Assembly (NCBI GenBank): GCA_023436395.1
Contig: JAEZJJ010000028.1
Span: 1 to 43,229 of the forward strand
Length of the DNA stretch: 43,229 bases
Direction: 5' to 3'
DNA from: Bacillota bacterium
GTDB taxonomy: Bacteria; Bacillota; Clostridia; Lachnospirales; Cellulosilyticaceae
Below the pieces are notes generated by a model. The model had not been told where the DNA came from. It did no database searches and worked only from the letters and a program-made list of their open reading frames with translations. The position numbers and the translations under genes were made by a program. How positions within the stretch are numbered: position 1 is the first letter of the stretch; every line of letters begins with the position of its first letter. Shown in pieces: positions 1-7,589 of this stretch.

Positions 1-1
1 G

Positions 2-82
2 GATTCTGAGGAACTGACCGGGTCAGCCAAGTCTCAATCTGTCGTTACAGGTACCTCTGGACTTAAGGAAAATGTTCACTGA
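2..82 (+). CDS. possible C-terminal end of an ORF cut by the window edge (chemotaxis-receptor-like)
   Basis: Frame 2 is open from the window edge to a TGA at 80-82 and gives 26 residues beginning DSEELTGSAKSQS. The SEELTGSA stretch resembles the extreme C-terminus of methyl-accepting chemotaxis proteins. Codon use (CTG, ACC, GGG) is more GC-rich than in the neighbouring genes, which weakens the case. A short palindrome, CTGACC/GGTCAG, lies inside it, so a structured non-coding RNA is an alternative. Confidence 0.3.
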   Translation, partial: DSEELTGSAKSQSVVTGTSGLKENVH

Positions 83-358
83 TTGCCAGTGTAAAGGGAG
101 GCGCTCAAATTATAGGTTGTTTGTTCAATCTTTATACTGCAATACCAAATAAAGTTTCAAACCAGAGTCTTAATGCCTTAGCTTCCTCATCACAAAGGGT
201 GCACCGGCTAAGACTTTAAGGAGCTCCTCACTCAGCGTTTGAACTTTTATAACTAAGTCCATAGCCTCTGTAAGTGTAAGATATGCTGAGGAGCTTATAT
301 CTATGCCCTTATTAAGGAAATGAATGAAGTCATAAGAGTTTAAACAAGAGTCTGGTAC
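83..358. other. non-coding stretch, no supported gene
   Basis: No convincing gene is visible. A minus-strand frame is open from the terminator to a stop near 172 and contains SEELLKVLAGAPFVMRKLRH, but it has no start codon or ribosome binding site. A weak pairing CTTAGC/GGCTAAG occurs around 178-212. Confidence 0.4.
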
Positions 359-403
359 AAAAAAGCCACCATTTTAGATTTTTTCTAAAGTGGTGGCTTT
401 TTT
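359..403. terminator. bidirectional intrinsic terminator
   Basis: A 20-bp stem with one mismatch (AAAAAAGCCACCATTTTAGA, 359-378, against 384-403) closes a 5-nt loop. It has an A-run on one side and a T-run on the other, so it can end transcription both of recD2 (minus strand) and of whatever enters from the left. Confidence 0.85.
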
Positions 404-441
404 GCGTTATTATGGTTGTATCTGTAATGCCCTTGTTAATT

Positions 442-2571
442 TTATCTTAATCGCTCTGCTAATCTGGTATTGCGATTTTTCACTTCATTATTTTTAACAG
501 CCATATAAATGGCATTACGATTACCTACGAGTACTACAACTTTTTTTGCACGGGTGATCCCTGTATAAATCAAGTTTCTTTGAAGCATCACATAGTGACT
601 GAAGGTAATTGGCATCACGACTATGGGATATTCACTCCCTTGTGCCTTATGAATAGTGGTAGCATAGGCAAGGACTAATTCATCTAGCTCTAGGGCTTCA
701 TACTCTATTTCTCTCTCATCAAAAGTTACTTTTAGTGTACGTTCTTCTAAGTCAATCGCTGAAATCATGCCTACATCCCCATTAAAGACTTCTTTATCAT
801 AGTTATTACGTACTTGCATCACTTTATCATGTAGTCTATATTCTGTAGCCCCTCGCTTTAAGCATAAAGGATTAGGGTTAAGGGCTGATTGCAAGACCGT
901 ATTCAGATGGGCGGCGCCTGTTTCTGAACGCTGCATAGGTGTGAGAATTTGAATATCTCTTATGGGATTTACCTTATAATATCGTGGTAGTCTTGTGGTA
1001 CAAAGATTCACTATGGTACGAAGTATCTCTTCATTATCTTCTTGTTCAATGAAAAAGAAATTGCTTTGACTACCTCCTCTTAAGTCTGGGTTTTGCCCCT
1101 TATTAATCCTATGGGCATTAGTAACAATTTGACTACCTAGAGCTTGTCTAAAGATACGCTCTAACTTAATGGTAGGAACCCCCCCAGAAGCAATGATATC
1201 TTGAAGGACATTCCCAGCTCCTACAGAGGGGAGTTGATCAATATCTCCTACTATAATCACAATCATATGATCAGGAATAGCTTTAAGAAGATTATACATG
1301 AGAATGATATCAATCATTGAAGCCTCATCAATAATAAGGACATCGCCTTCTAAAGGATGCTCCTCATTCTTTTTATACCCTTCAGGAGGTTTGCATTCTA
1401 ACAAGCGATGAATGGTCTTGGCTTCCATACCTGTGGCTTCGCTCATACGCTTGGCTGCTCTACCTGTGGGAGCTGTTAGAAGAATCTCCATCCCTGATTG
1501 TTTAAATAAACTAATAATACCATAGGTAGTGGTGGTTTTCCCTGTCCCTGGTCCTCCAGTTAAAACCATGACTTTAGAACGCTCAGCTAGGTGAACCGCT
1601 TCCCTTTGAATGCTATCATAGGTCATATGCTGTGTTTTCTCTAAATGAGCAATAACTTCCTCACTGGGCTTAATGGATTTAAGAGGTCTACTTGCCATGA
1701 TTTGTTTCAGACGCTTTGCGACTCCCACTTCACTATAAAAGAAAGGAGGAAGATAGATGCTATCTGGTTCTTCCTTGATGAGTTCCTTTTCATTGATAAG
1801 ATGATCTATACTCATGATGATCTTTTGTTCTTCTACTTCTAAGATTTCTACACATTTTTGAATTAACTGCTCGCTAGTAGCAAAGCAGTGTCCTTCTTCT
1901 GACAATTGACTAAGGGTATAAAAAATCCCTGCCCTACAACGCTTGAAGCTATCTTTTTCTATCCCTAATTTTTCTGCTACACTATCAGCTGTTTTAAAAC
2001 CAATACCATAAATATCATCCGCTAATTGATAGGGATTTGCTTTCACAATCTCTATGCTTTTATTGCCATAACACTTATAAATACGGCTGCCAAAGGCTGT
2101 AGATACCCCATAAGACTGCAAGAAAATCATAATGTTTTTGATTTCCTTTTGGTCCTGCCAAGCTTTTTTGATCAGCTCTACTCTCTTTTTACCAATTCCA
2201 GGAACTTCAATAAGCCGATCTGGTGTTTCTTCTATAATATCTAAAGTCTGTTCATTAAATAACTGAACTATTTTCTTGGCATAAACAGGTCCTATCCCTT
2301 TAATTAATCCACTGCCTAAATACTTTTCAATCCCATAAATACTAGCTGGTAGTGCTTCTTCCCATTCTTTGGCTTCGAACTGTCTTCCATATTTGGGATT
2401 ACTTGTCCAAATGCCTTTCATGGTAACGACCGCACCAACATTTACTGTTGCCATACTTCCTACTACAGTCACTAAATCCATATAGCCTTTGCATTTGATT
2501 TTAATAACACTATAGCCTGTCTCTTCATTTTCATAAGTTATGCGCTCTACAACGCCACGTAAATTCTCCAT
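442..2571 (-). CDS. recD2: RecD2-type ATP-dependent DNA helicase
   Basis: A 709-residue SF1B helicase with the RecD2 layout. It has an N-terminal OB-like region, helix-hairpin-helix repeats (about 85-102, 120-134, 188-203), Walker A GGPGTGKTT at 339-347, Walker B DEAS at 415-418, and a UvrD_C_2-type end with TIHKAQGSE near 639-647 and a final TGITRAKK motif. RecD2 proteins unwind DNA 5' to 3' in repair and recombination without RecBC; the long N-terminal extension separates them from exonuclease V RecD. An AGAGGATG ribosome binding site precedes the ATG. The gene ends just before the bidirectional terminator. The start and motifs are seen; the function comes from the family. Confidence 0.95.
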   Translation of the reverse strand: MENLRGVVERITYENEETGYSVIKIKCKGYMDLVTVVGSMATVNVGAVVTMKGIWTSNPKYGRQFEAKEWEEALPASIYGIEKYLGSGLIKGIGPVYAKKIVQLFNEQTLDIIEETPDRLIEVPGIGKKRVELIKKAWQDQKEIKNIMIFLQSYGVSTAFGSRIYKCYGNKSIEIVKANPYQLADDIYGIGFKTADSVAEKLGIEKDSFKRCRAGIFYTLSQLSEEGHCFATSEQLIQKCVEILEVEEQKIIMSIDHLINEKELIKEEPDSIYLPPFFYSEVGVAKRLKQIMASRPLKSIKPSEEVIAHLEKTQHMTYDSIQREAVHLAERSKVMVLTGGPGTGKTTTTYGIISLFKQSGMEILLTAPTGRAAKRMSEATGMEAKTIHRLLECKPPEGYKKNEEHPLEGDVLIIDEASMIDIILMYNLLKAIPDHMIVIIVGDIDQLPSVGAGNVLQDIIASGGVPTIKLERIFRQALGSQIVTNAHRINKGQNPDLRGGSQSNFFFIEQEDNEEILRTIVNLCTTRLPRYYKVNPIRDIQILTPMQRSETGAAHLNTVLQSALNPNPLCLKRGATEYRLHDKVMQVRNNYDKEVFNGDVGMISAIDLEERTLKVTFDEREIEYEALELDELVLAYATTIHKAQGSEYPIVVMPITFSHYVMLQRNLIYTGITRAKKVVVLVGNRNAIYMAVKNNEVKNRNTRLAERLR

Positions 2572-2607
2572 TTTACTTCATCCTCTTATGTAATGGTATA
2601 AGATTAT

Positions 2608-2662
2608 AAAATATCCCCCACTAAAAATGATTAGGTCTCATTATTTTCAAGTGGAGGATTTC
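2608..2662 (-). terminator. imperfect hairpin terminator after the desulfidase gene
   Basis: On the minus strand a CCTCCACTTGAAAAT arm pairs imperfectly with ATTTTTAGTGGGGG and is followed by ATATTTT. It lies in the gap between the 2665-3249 gene and recD2. Confidence 0.5.
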
Positions 2663-2664
2663 TT

Positions 2665-3249
2665 CTAATTTTCTCTATAGTCTTCTGGAATATCTAATAA
2701 CTCATCTAAGGTATTAAAAAATTGTTTGGTTCTCTCTGAACTCATATTTTCTTTAACAGGAGCTTCCACATACCTCATGTGTATGCCCTTCTCCTGTAGC
2801 ATTTCATCTAATACAGTAGTCATGACGCCATAGACTGTTGGGCCTGCTCCTGCTTTCATGTCTTCATTCATAGATTCTGTTTTATATTTATTAGTCTTAT
2901 GTTTTCCCCAGGAAATACTACATGTAGGACTTCCTTGAATTCCTACAAAACATACAGGTGTATGACCATTACTTACTAACTCTTCAATCATATCCAAATA
3001 AGTTTCTAGGGACTTACGACAATGCTTTCTGAAAAACACATTATCATATTGTTGCCTACCTTGAGGATTACGCCAATATCCCATAGCTGTAAACTCAGGA
3101 CAAGGTAATTGTATCACAGATATATGTTTACTTAAAAAGTAATCACATACTTTTTGAGCGATTTCAAATCTTCTTCCTAACAAGTGTACTCTTGTCGTAG
3201 GATTCAGTAAACAATGAGCAACGATTACAAAGTATCTTTTTTTAGGCAT
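2665..3249 (-). CDS. CD3072-type TudS-related putative desulfidase
   Basis: A protein of about 194 residues with the pattern AHCLLNPTTRV near the N-terminus, LPCPEFTAMGYWRNP in the middle and GIQGSPTCS near residue 110. The three spaced cysteines (C15, C52, C112, counted from the upstream ATG) match the cluster ligands expected for TudS/DUF523-type proteins, where a [4Fe-4S] cluster takes sulfur from thiolated compounds such as thiouracil. The second ATG (3249) is preferred because it lies 8-9 nt from the GAGG site, while the first ATG (3255) is only 2 nt away. The substrate is unknown. It may be coexpressed with the PurK-like gene upstream, but the gap is about 95 nt. Confidence 0.75.
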   Translation of the reverse strand: MPKKRYFVIVAHCLLNPTTRVHLLGRRFEIAQKVCDYFLSKHISVIQLPCPEFTAMGYWRNPQGRQQYDNVFFRKHCRKSLETYLDMIEELVSNGHTPVCFVGIQGSPTCSISWGKHKTNKYKTESMNEDMKAGAGPTVYGVMTTVLDEMLQEKGIHMRYVEAPVKENMSSERTKQFFNTLDELLDIPEDYREN

Positions 3250-3343
3250 ATTCATTTCCTCTTCTTCTAAGCTGATAACTACTCTTAGTATCTACTAAAC
3301 AGCTTAACTTATCCTGTAGAATAAAGGAAATAGCCCTTTTAAC

Positions 3344-4369
3344 CTATGCTTTAGGCTCTTCTATTTCTCTCTTAATATATAATTGATTTTGACCTAAATG
3401 ATAGAAATGATAAACCCCTTTTTCTTCTTTTTGCTCTTTGATAGGTTTGACAGTCCCTTGAACATAAGCTTCGAGTTCTGGTTTATGAACTGACATGCCA
3501 AGTACCAAATGAAGGTACTGCTCATAAATGGAAAGTTCATAAGCTTCTAAGGTAAGAAGCCCCGACACACTTAACTCTGGTGTAATCTCAATAAGTTCTA
3601 CACTTTTATTAGCCTTCATACCGTATTTAATTGTAAAAGCACCTATTCCTCTTAGCTCCTTAAGGAGTTTTTTATTATAGCGATTAAGACGTGCTACCAT
3701 TGTTTTGGATAAATCATCTATAATCTGCATATGGCACTGTTGATTTTCCATCTTCTCTTCTATAGGATCATATACATAGCATTTATCATTTTCATCTGCA
3801 ATACAAAGGAAACTAATCATGCGGCTGTACTCTGTCATGGGTTGTAAAATAAAACTATCTGCACCCTCATCTACTTCTAAGATAAAGTCTGCTAAATCAT
3901 CTTTATTATAAACCGTTAGTTCCTCCGTATGATCTTCATATTGTTTAATAAATTTAAAAGGCATTTGCAAATCTTCCATTTGCATGAATGCTTGTTGTTT
4001 ATTATCTTGATAATAAATTTTAGGTGCTGGTATTTCTAGTACCTCTAAAATATCTTGCATATTCTTAAAATGGCAAAGATCATTCATGGCATCCTTGCTT
4101 GGATAAGTCTTCGCATGGAGTTTAACATTTAATTCAAAATCTAATTTTGTATTAAAAATAACTACATCACATCTTAAACTTAACTTTTGAATACTTTCAT
4201 TAGTAATAGCAGATATAATATGTTCACTTGCTAATTGTGAACCAATGCACCCTACCTTAGGGTCTAATAAACTTGTTTTGATCCCTGCTTTGGCTGCTTC
4301 TATACACAGCATAAGTGCTGAGGTCCCACCACCAACTATACCTATTTGCTTAATACCATTAAAGTTCAT
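3344..4369 (-). CDS. degenerate PurK-like ATP-grasp protein
   Basis: The order of blocks follows PurK (5-carboxyaminoimidazole ribonucleotide synthase). There is an N-terminal glycine-rich loop IGIVGGGTSALM, an LDPKVGCIGSQLA segment, a central ATP-grasp fold, then YNKKLLKELRGIGAFTIKYG and a final EQYLHLVLGMSV block. Two key signatures differ. PurK's GGGQLGRM is GGGTSALM, and the C-terminal NE-APR-HNSGH active-site stretch reads IEITPELSVSGLLT (about residue 265 of the longer frame). It may bind a nucleotide but do another reaction, or be inactive. No purE or other purine gene is nearby. The start at 4369 has an AGGAG site 8 nt upstream; the earlier ATG (4384) overlaps that site. Confidence 0.6.
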   Translation of the reverse strand: MNFNGIKQIGIVGGGTSALMLCIEAAKAGIKTSLLDPKVGCIGSQLASEHIISAITNESIQKLSLRCDVVIFNTKLDFELNVKLHAKTYPSKDAMNDLCHFKNMQDILEVLEIPAPKIYYQDNKQQAFMQMEDLQMPFKFIKQYEDHTEELTVYNKDDLADFILEVDEGADSFILQPMTEYSRMISFLCIADENDKCYVYDPIEEKMENQQCHMQIIDDLSKTMVARLNRYNKKLLKELRGIGAFTIKYGMKANKSVELIEITPELSVSGLLTLEAYELSIYEQYLHLVLGMSVHKPELEAYVQGTVKPIKEQKEEKGVYHFYHLGQNQLYIKREIEEPKA

Positions 4370-4393
4370 CTTTCTTCTCCTCATTAACTTCTA

Positions 4394-5062
4394 CTATTTA
4401 CTTCCTTCTAGTAGATATTCTAATACTTTTACTGTCTTATTAATATCTTTTACATTTACTGTTACACCAATAATCATCTCTTCGTTCGCTGTGATACAAG
4501 GAATATTTGCAAACTCAGATACACGAATACCATAGATATGCTCTTCTACTTCTTCTAGCTGTTGGTCCTCATTATACTTTTCATTATAAGACATTAGTCT
4601 GTCTTCATACTTCTCCAGTAACTCTTTAAATTCTGGTACAGTCTCTAGTGGAATAAGAAGGTCTACACCTAATTGCCTTGTATAACTTTGAAAAGTAGTA
4701 GGTTCTAATCCCAATATATCAAGTTCATTGGTCCTAACTAATAAAGGAATCTTTTGGAGCATTGCCATCTCCATTTGTCCCATCTGTGCTTCCCAGTTCA
4801 TATTAGATAATCCTAAGTCTGCATTAAACATCTCTTTATAAGATTCTACTACCTCTGGTTGAGTCTCATCATAGTTTAACTTACCTGCTATTAAAATATC
4901 TACATCATGAAGTTCTTGTGGTGTAAAAACTGATACTAGAATACTAGAAAGCATTACTACTCCAATAATAACAGATAAAATATACCACCTATAGTATTCC
5001 CATATATGGGCAACTTTTTCCTTAAAATTTAATTCTTTAAAAGTCTTACCATATCTCTCCAT
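4394..5062 (-). CDS. single-span membrane protein with extracytoplasmic domain, unknown function
   Basis: A 222-residue protein. A short basic N-terminus (KEKVAHIWEYYRWY) is followed by one hydrophobic span (about residues 28-50), then a soluble, acidic region of about 170 residues, probably outside the membrane. The YYRWYI segment before the helix recurs in small Clostridia membrane proteins of unknown role. The ATG at 5062 has a clean AGGAGG site. The stop lies about 10 nt before the longer PurK-like frame (25 nt before its preferred start), so the two genes are probably cotranscribed. No domain was recognised beyond this. Confidence 0.7.
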   Translation of the reverse strand: MERYGKTFKELNFKEKVAHIWEYYRWYILSVIIGVVMLSSILVSVFTPQELHDVDILIAGKLNYDETQPEVVESYKEMFNADLGLSNMNWEAQMGQMEMAMLQKIPLLVRTNELDILGLEPTTFQSYTRQLGVDLLIPLETVPEFKELLEKYEDRLMSYNEKYNEDQQLEEVEEHIYGIRVSEFANIPCITANEEMIIGVTVNVKDINKTVKVLEYLLEGSK

Positions 5063-5205
5063 GCCTTATCCTCCTATTGTATTCTACCCCTTTGCGTTAT
5101 GTAGTGAGTGTGCTATACTTGTAATAAGATTGTCTACATCATTATAAACTATGTTAAATTATAAAGCAAAATTATATGATTAATATGAATATCGAGGTGT
5201 ATTAT

Positions 5206-6039
5206 ATGAACTTCTTAGATAAGCTTGAGCGTAAATTTGGTCGTTATTGCATTCCTAATCTTATGCTCTATATCATGATAGGCAATGCCATTGCTTACTT
5301 TTGTGAGGTTTTATTCAGAATTCCTATACTAAGTTGGATTTTCTTTCATCCATCACTTATTATGAAAGGACAAATTTGGCGTATTTTTACATGGATTTTT
5401 ATTCCTCTTTATGATAATCCTATATGGTTTTTATTCTTTGTACTTTTGTACTATTCTATCGGTAGGGAATTGGAATATCAGTGGGGAAGCTTTAAGTTTA
5501 ATCTTTACTATTTATCAGGTATTATATTTAGTATTATAGCTTACTTTATTGCCAAGTTGTTTTTCCCTATTCCAGAGCTTTATATTAATATTATTACGGC
5601 AACTTATATTAATCTTTCTTTATTTCTTGCCTATGCAGCACTTTTTCCAAATATGAAGTTCTTACTCTACGGTATTATTCCTCTAAAGGTAAAATACTTA
5701 GCAGCCTTAGACCTCGCCTATTTGATTGTAGACCTTATTCGCGGAGATGTAGGTACCAGACTCCTTATTATTGTGTCTTTACTTAACTTTGCTCTTTTCT
5801 TTGGTTCAATACTTATAAGAGGAGGTCGCACTTATCAAACAGCTGCACAAAAGCAATTTAAAAAACAAAAACGTGAATTAAAACAAGGTGATCCTATTAA
5901 AGTAGCCTTCCATAAATGCTGCGTTTGTGGTAAGACAGAAGTTTCTGACCCAGATGCAGAATTCCGCTATTGTTCCAAATGCAATGGCAACTATGAATAC
6001 TGTATGGATCACCTCCATAATCACGAACATAAACAATAA
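5206..6039 (+). CDS. rhomboid-like membrane protein with C-terminal zinc ribbon, protease site absent
   Basis: A 277-residue protein of about six hydrophobic segments. IGRELEYQWGSFKFNLYY matches the conserved rhomboid region after the L1 loop, so the fold is probably rhomboid-like. The GxSG serine motif is missing (the expected helix reads ITATYINLSLFLAY) and no partner histidine was found, so it is predicted not to be a protease. The cytosolic tail holds CCVCGKTE and CSKCNGNYEYC plus an HLHNHEH run, a likely zinc ribbon. The start at 5206 is chosen because GAGGTG precedes it at good distance; upstream ATGs at 5176 and 5185 lack a site. A terminator follows directly. Confidence 0.7.
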   Translation: MNFLDKLERKFGRYCIPNLMLYIMIGNAIAYFCEVLFRIPILSWIFFHPSLIMKGQIWRIFTWIFIPLYDNPIWFLFFVLLYYSIGRELEYQWGSFKFNLYYLSGIIFSIIAYFIAKLFFPIPELYINIITATYINLSLFLAYAALFPNMKFLLYGIIPLKVKYLAALDLAYLIVDLIRGDVGTRLLIIVSLLNFALFFGSILIRGGRTYQTAAQKQFKKQKRELKQGDPIKVAFHKCCVCGKTEVSDPDAEFRYCSKCNGNYEYCMDHLHNHEHKQ

Positions 6040-6044
6040 TATTT

Positions 6045-6078
6045 AAGAGCAATGAAATGACTTCATTGCTCTTTTAAT
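6045..6078 (+). terminator. intrinsic terminator after the rhomboid-like gene
   Basis: A 12-bp stem (AAGAGCAATGAA with TTCATTGCTCTT) and a 4-6 nt loop are followed by TTAATTT. It starts 5 nt after the stop codon. Confidence 0.85.
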
Positions 6079-6088
6079 TTGAAATTTG

Positions 6089-6365
6089 AATAATAACGTG
6101 TAATGCTAAGTGTCCGCTATGTAGGTTGTCTAGGGAACTTACTTCCAGCTGCTGTCTCACTCCGTCAAGAGGCTCTACATTCGTAATCCTTATGAACGGC
6201 TGAGAACTCGCTACGCTCAAACATTCAGCCTAAAACCCATAAGGATTACTTCATTAAGAGCCTCTAGACTCCACTCCAAGGCAGCTTCCAGTAAGCCCCC
6301 TATCCAACCTACATAGCTACTGCTTGGCAAGAACAAAATGCTGGGAAGCCCTACACGTTATTATT
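6089..6365. repeat. repeat copy A, hairpin 1 (277-nt long inverted repeat)
   Basis: The ends are perfect 14-bp inverted repeats: AATAATAACGTGTA at 6089-6102 and its complement at 6352-6365. Further inside, CTATGTAGGTTG (6117-6128) pairs with 6305-6316, and AATCCTTATG pairs with CATAAGGATT around the tip. The tip at 6192-6240 carries GGCTGA/TCAGCC. The whole element forms one rod-like imperfect hairpin. It is about 80 percent identical by eye to 39382-39659. No open reading frame of note lies inside. Confidence 0.85.
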
Positions 6366-6588
6366 TGGGCGCCTGCCCCTGGTTTCTCAGTGTTGAAAAA
6401 AACATGAAGATACTAGACTGTACTACCTGCTATAAGAAATTACCTAAATGTATTGATATTCAAATGTATTGATATTCAAATGTCTTAAAGACTTTCACAT
6501 ATTATCTTGGTTTAGAAAAACATCATGAAATTTCTTGAAAGCTGAGTTTAGCATTATGTTTTTACACTCGCCTCACCCGTCGTGGTAG
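6366..6588. repeat. repeat copy A, linker between the two hairpins
   Basis: The linker begins with GGGCGCCTGCCC, a small hairpin found after hairpin 1 in copy C and as GGGCATCTGCCC in copy B. It contains a perfect tandem duplication of the 16-mer AAATGTATTGATATTC at 6446-6477. Copies B and C have one loosely similar TTGATA-TCA stretch at this place, so the duplication is private to copy A. Confidence 0.6.
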
Positions 6589-6828
6589 TTTGTAAGAACA
6601 AAAACGCTGAGAGAAAGGAGATGGGAAGGGCTGTCTGAAAGAGCGACTTGAGAGTATTTTTTAGAAGCACTTAGCGAACGTTTTAGATGGGTTTAGCCTG
6701 GTGTTTGACCAACGTGAGGTTTTCAGTCGTTCATCTAAATAAGTGAGCTTAGTGTTTCAGAAAATACGTACCGGAGTACTGGAAGATAGCCCTTCACCTC
6801 GCCTTTCCGCCCATCCCTCTCTTACAAA
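6589..6828. repeat. repeat copy A, hairpin 2 (240-nt long inverted repeat)
   Basis: The ends are TTTGTAAG at 6589-6596 and CTTACAAA at 6821-6828. The long stem includes GGGAAGGGCTGTCT against AGATAGCCCTTC, and TTTAGAAGCACTTAGC against GCTTAGTGTTTC. The tip at 6687-6734 is homologous, in reverse orientation, to the hairpin 1 tip. It matches copies B (14467-14709) and C (39879-40139). Confidence 0.85.
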
Positions 6829-6848
6829 TACCCCCGACAACTTTCAAT

Positions 6849-7490
6849 TTATTGATTTGGTAAGATAATAACCTCTAGCTCCTCATATTCTCTCTGCTCA
6901 AAGTGTAATATCTTCTTATTCCCTTTTAAATCCTCTAATATCATCACAATCCTTTGCTCTCCTAGTTGCTTTTAATAGGTTTCCTCATCTTTAATATTTT
7001 TTCCCATTAATTCCCAGGATAATATCCCCTTGTTTAATTTTATTTCTCTGTACTTGCTCTTTCATAATTTCTATTACTCTTATCCCTTTGGTGGATAAAG
7101 TATAAATACAAGGAGCTTGCTCTAGAAAATGATTAATGGCAAAGAGGAGCATTCATAAATAAAGATGTACTTTCCACTTTTACGTGATTTCAGTTCTGGC
7201 ATCATGGTATAAGTTTCATCTCCATATACAAGGACACACAGAGGTGGCACATAATAGCCTTTAATGGTAAATAAAAACCGGGGGATATACCACTTTCTAT
7301 AACCTCGATATCCTCCTGCTATTTGATTTCCTTTGTAATTAATCACACATAAATTATCTTTTACACTTTTACGAATGCTATAGCCAGATATTAGGCAGTG
7401 AGCATAATGTACCCATAGATCTAAAGATAACTTACTATAGGGCAGAGAAGAAAAAGTAAAATAATTGGATTGCTTCTTTAATCTCTACTG
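6849..7490 (-). pseudogene. broken second copy of the MinJ-like PDZ membrane protein gene
   Basis: It closely matches the 3' part of the intact gene at 14730-15653. It has the same ending (IILPNQ, stop at 6849-6851), the same PDZ-coding sequence, and INYKGNQIAGGY through ELKSRKSGKYIFIY. An extra T near 7001 shifts the frame, and about 90 bp between the central region and the PDZ part are deleted (near 7140). Upstream of 7346 the frame stays open as KDNLCVINYKGNQ, and NYFT and LPY.KL (7400-7460) still align with the intact protein, but much less closely. A stop lies near 7487 and the 5' third is absent. It cannot make a working product. Only 7122-7346 looks like a usable frame. Confidence 0.85.
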
Positions 7491-7589
7491 TACGTTACAT
7501 CATTTCTTCTCCTAAATAAGTATAATAGTTAAATTACAACAGAAATAGAGAATTTTAAACAATATCAATACTAATGTCTAGCACAGCCA
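7491..7589. other. AT-rich gap without a gene
   Basis: No gene, hairpin or clear promoter was seen between the end of the broken MinJ-like copy and the ABC permease stop codon. Confidence 0.5.

Noticed and set aside
1..120. Cobalamin riboswitch or other RNA (GCCAGTGTAAAGGGAGGCG near 95-113)
   Set aside because: Resemblance to box elements is too short and no fitting downstream gene was found.
172..360. Open minus-strand frame ending KLRH
   Set aside because: No start codon or ribosome binding site, and it begins inside the terminator; kept only as a note.
6089..6365. Hairpin 1 as an ordinary insertion sequence
   Set aside because: It has terminal inverted repeats, but no transposase frame and a continuous self-complementary body.
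6446..6483. CRISPR-like short repeat
   Set aside because: Only two adjacent 16-bp units without spacers.
7350..7480. Transposase-like peptide (YAHCLISGYSIRKS) upstream of the broken MinJ-like frame
   Set aside because: It reads in frame into the MinJ-like remnant and is preceded by NYFT and LPY.KL that align with the intact gene, so divergent MinJ-like sequence explains it better than an IS fragment.
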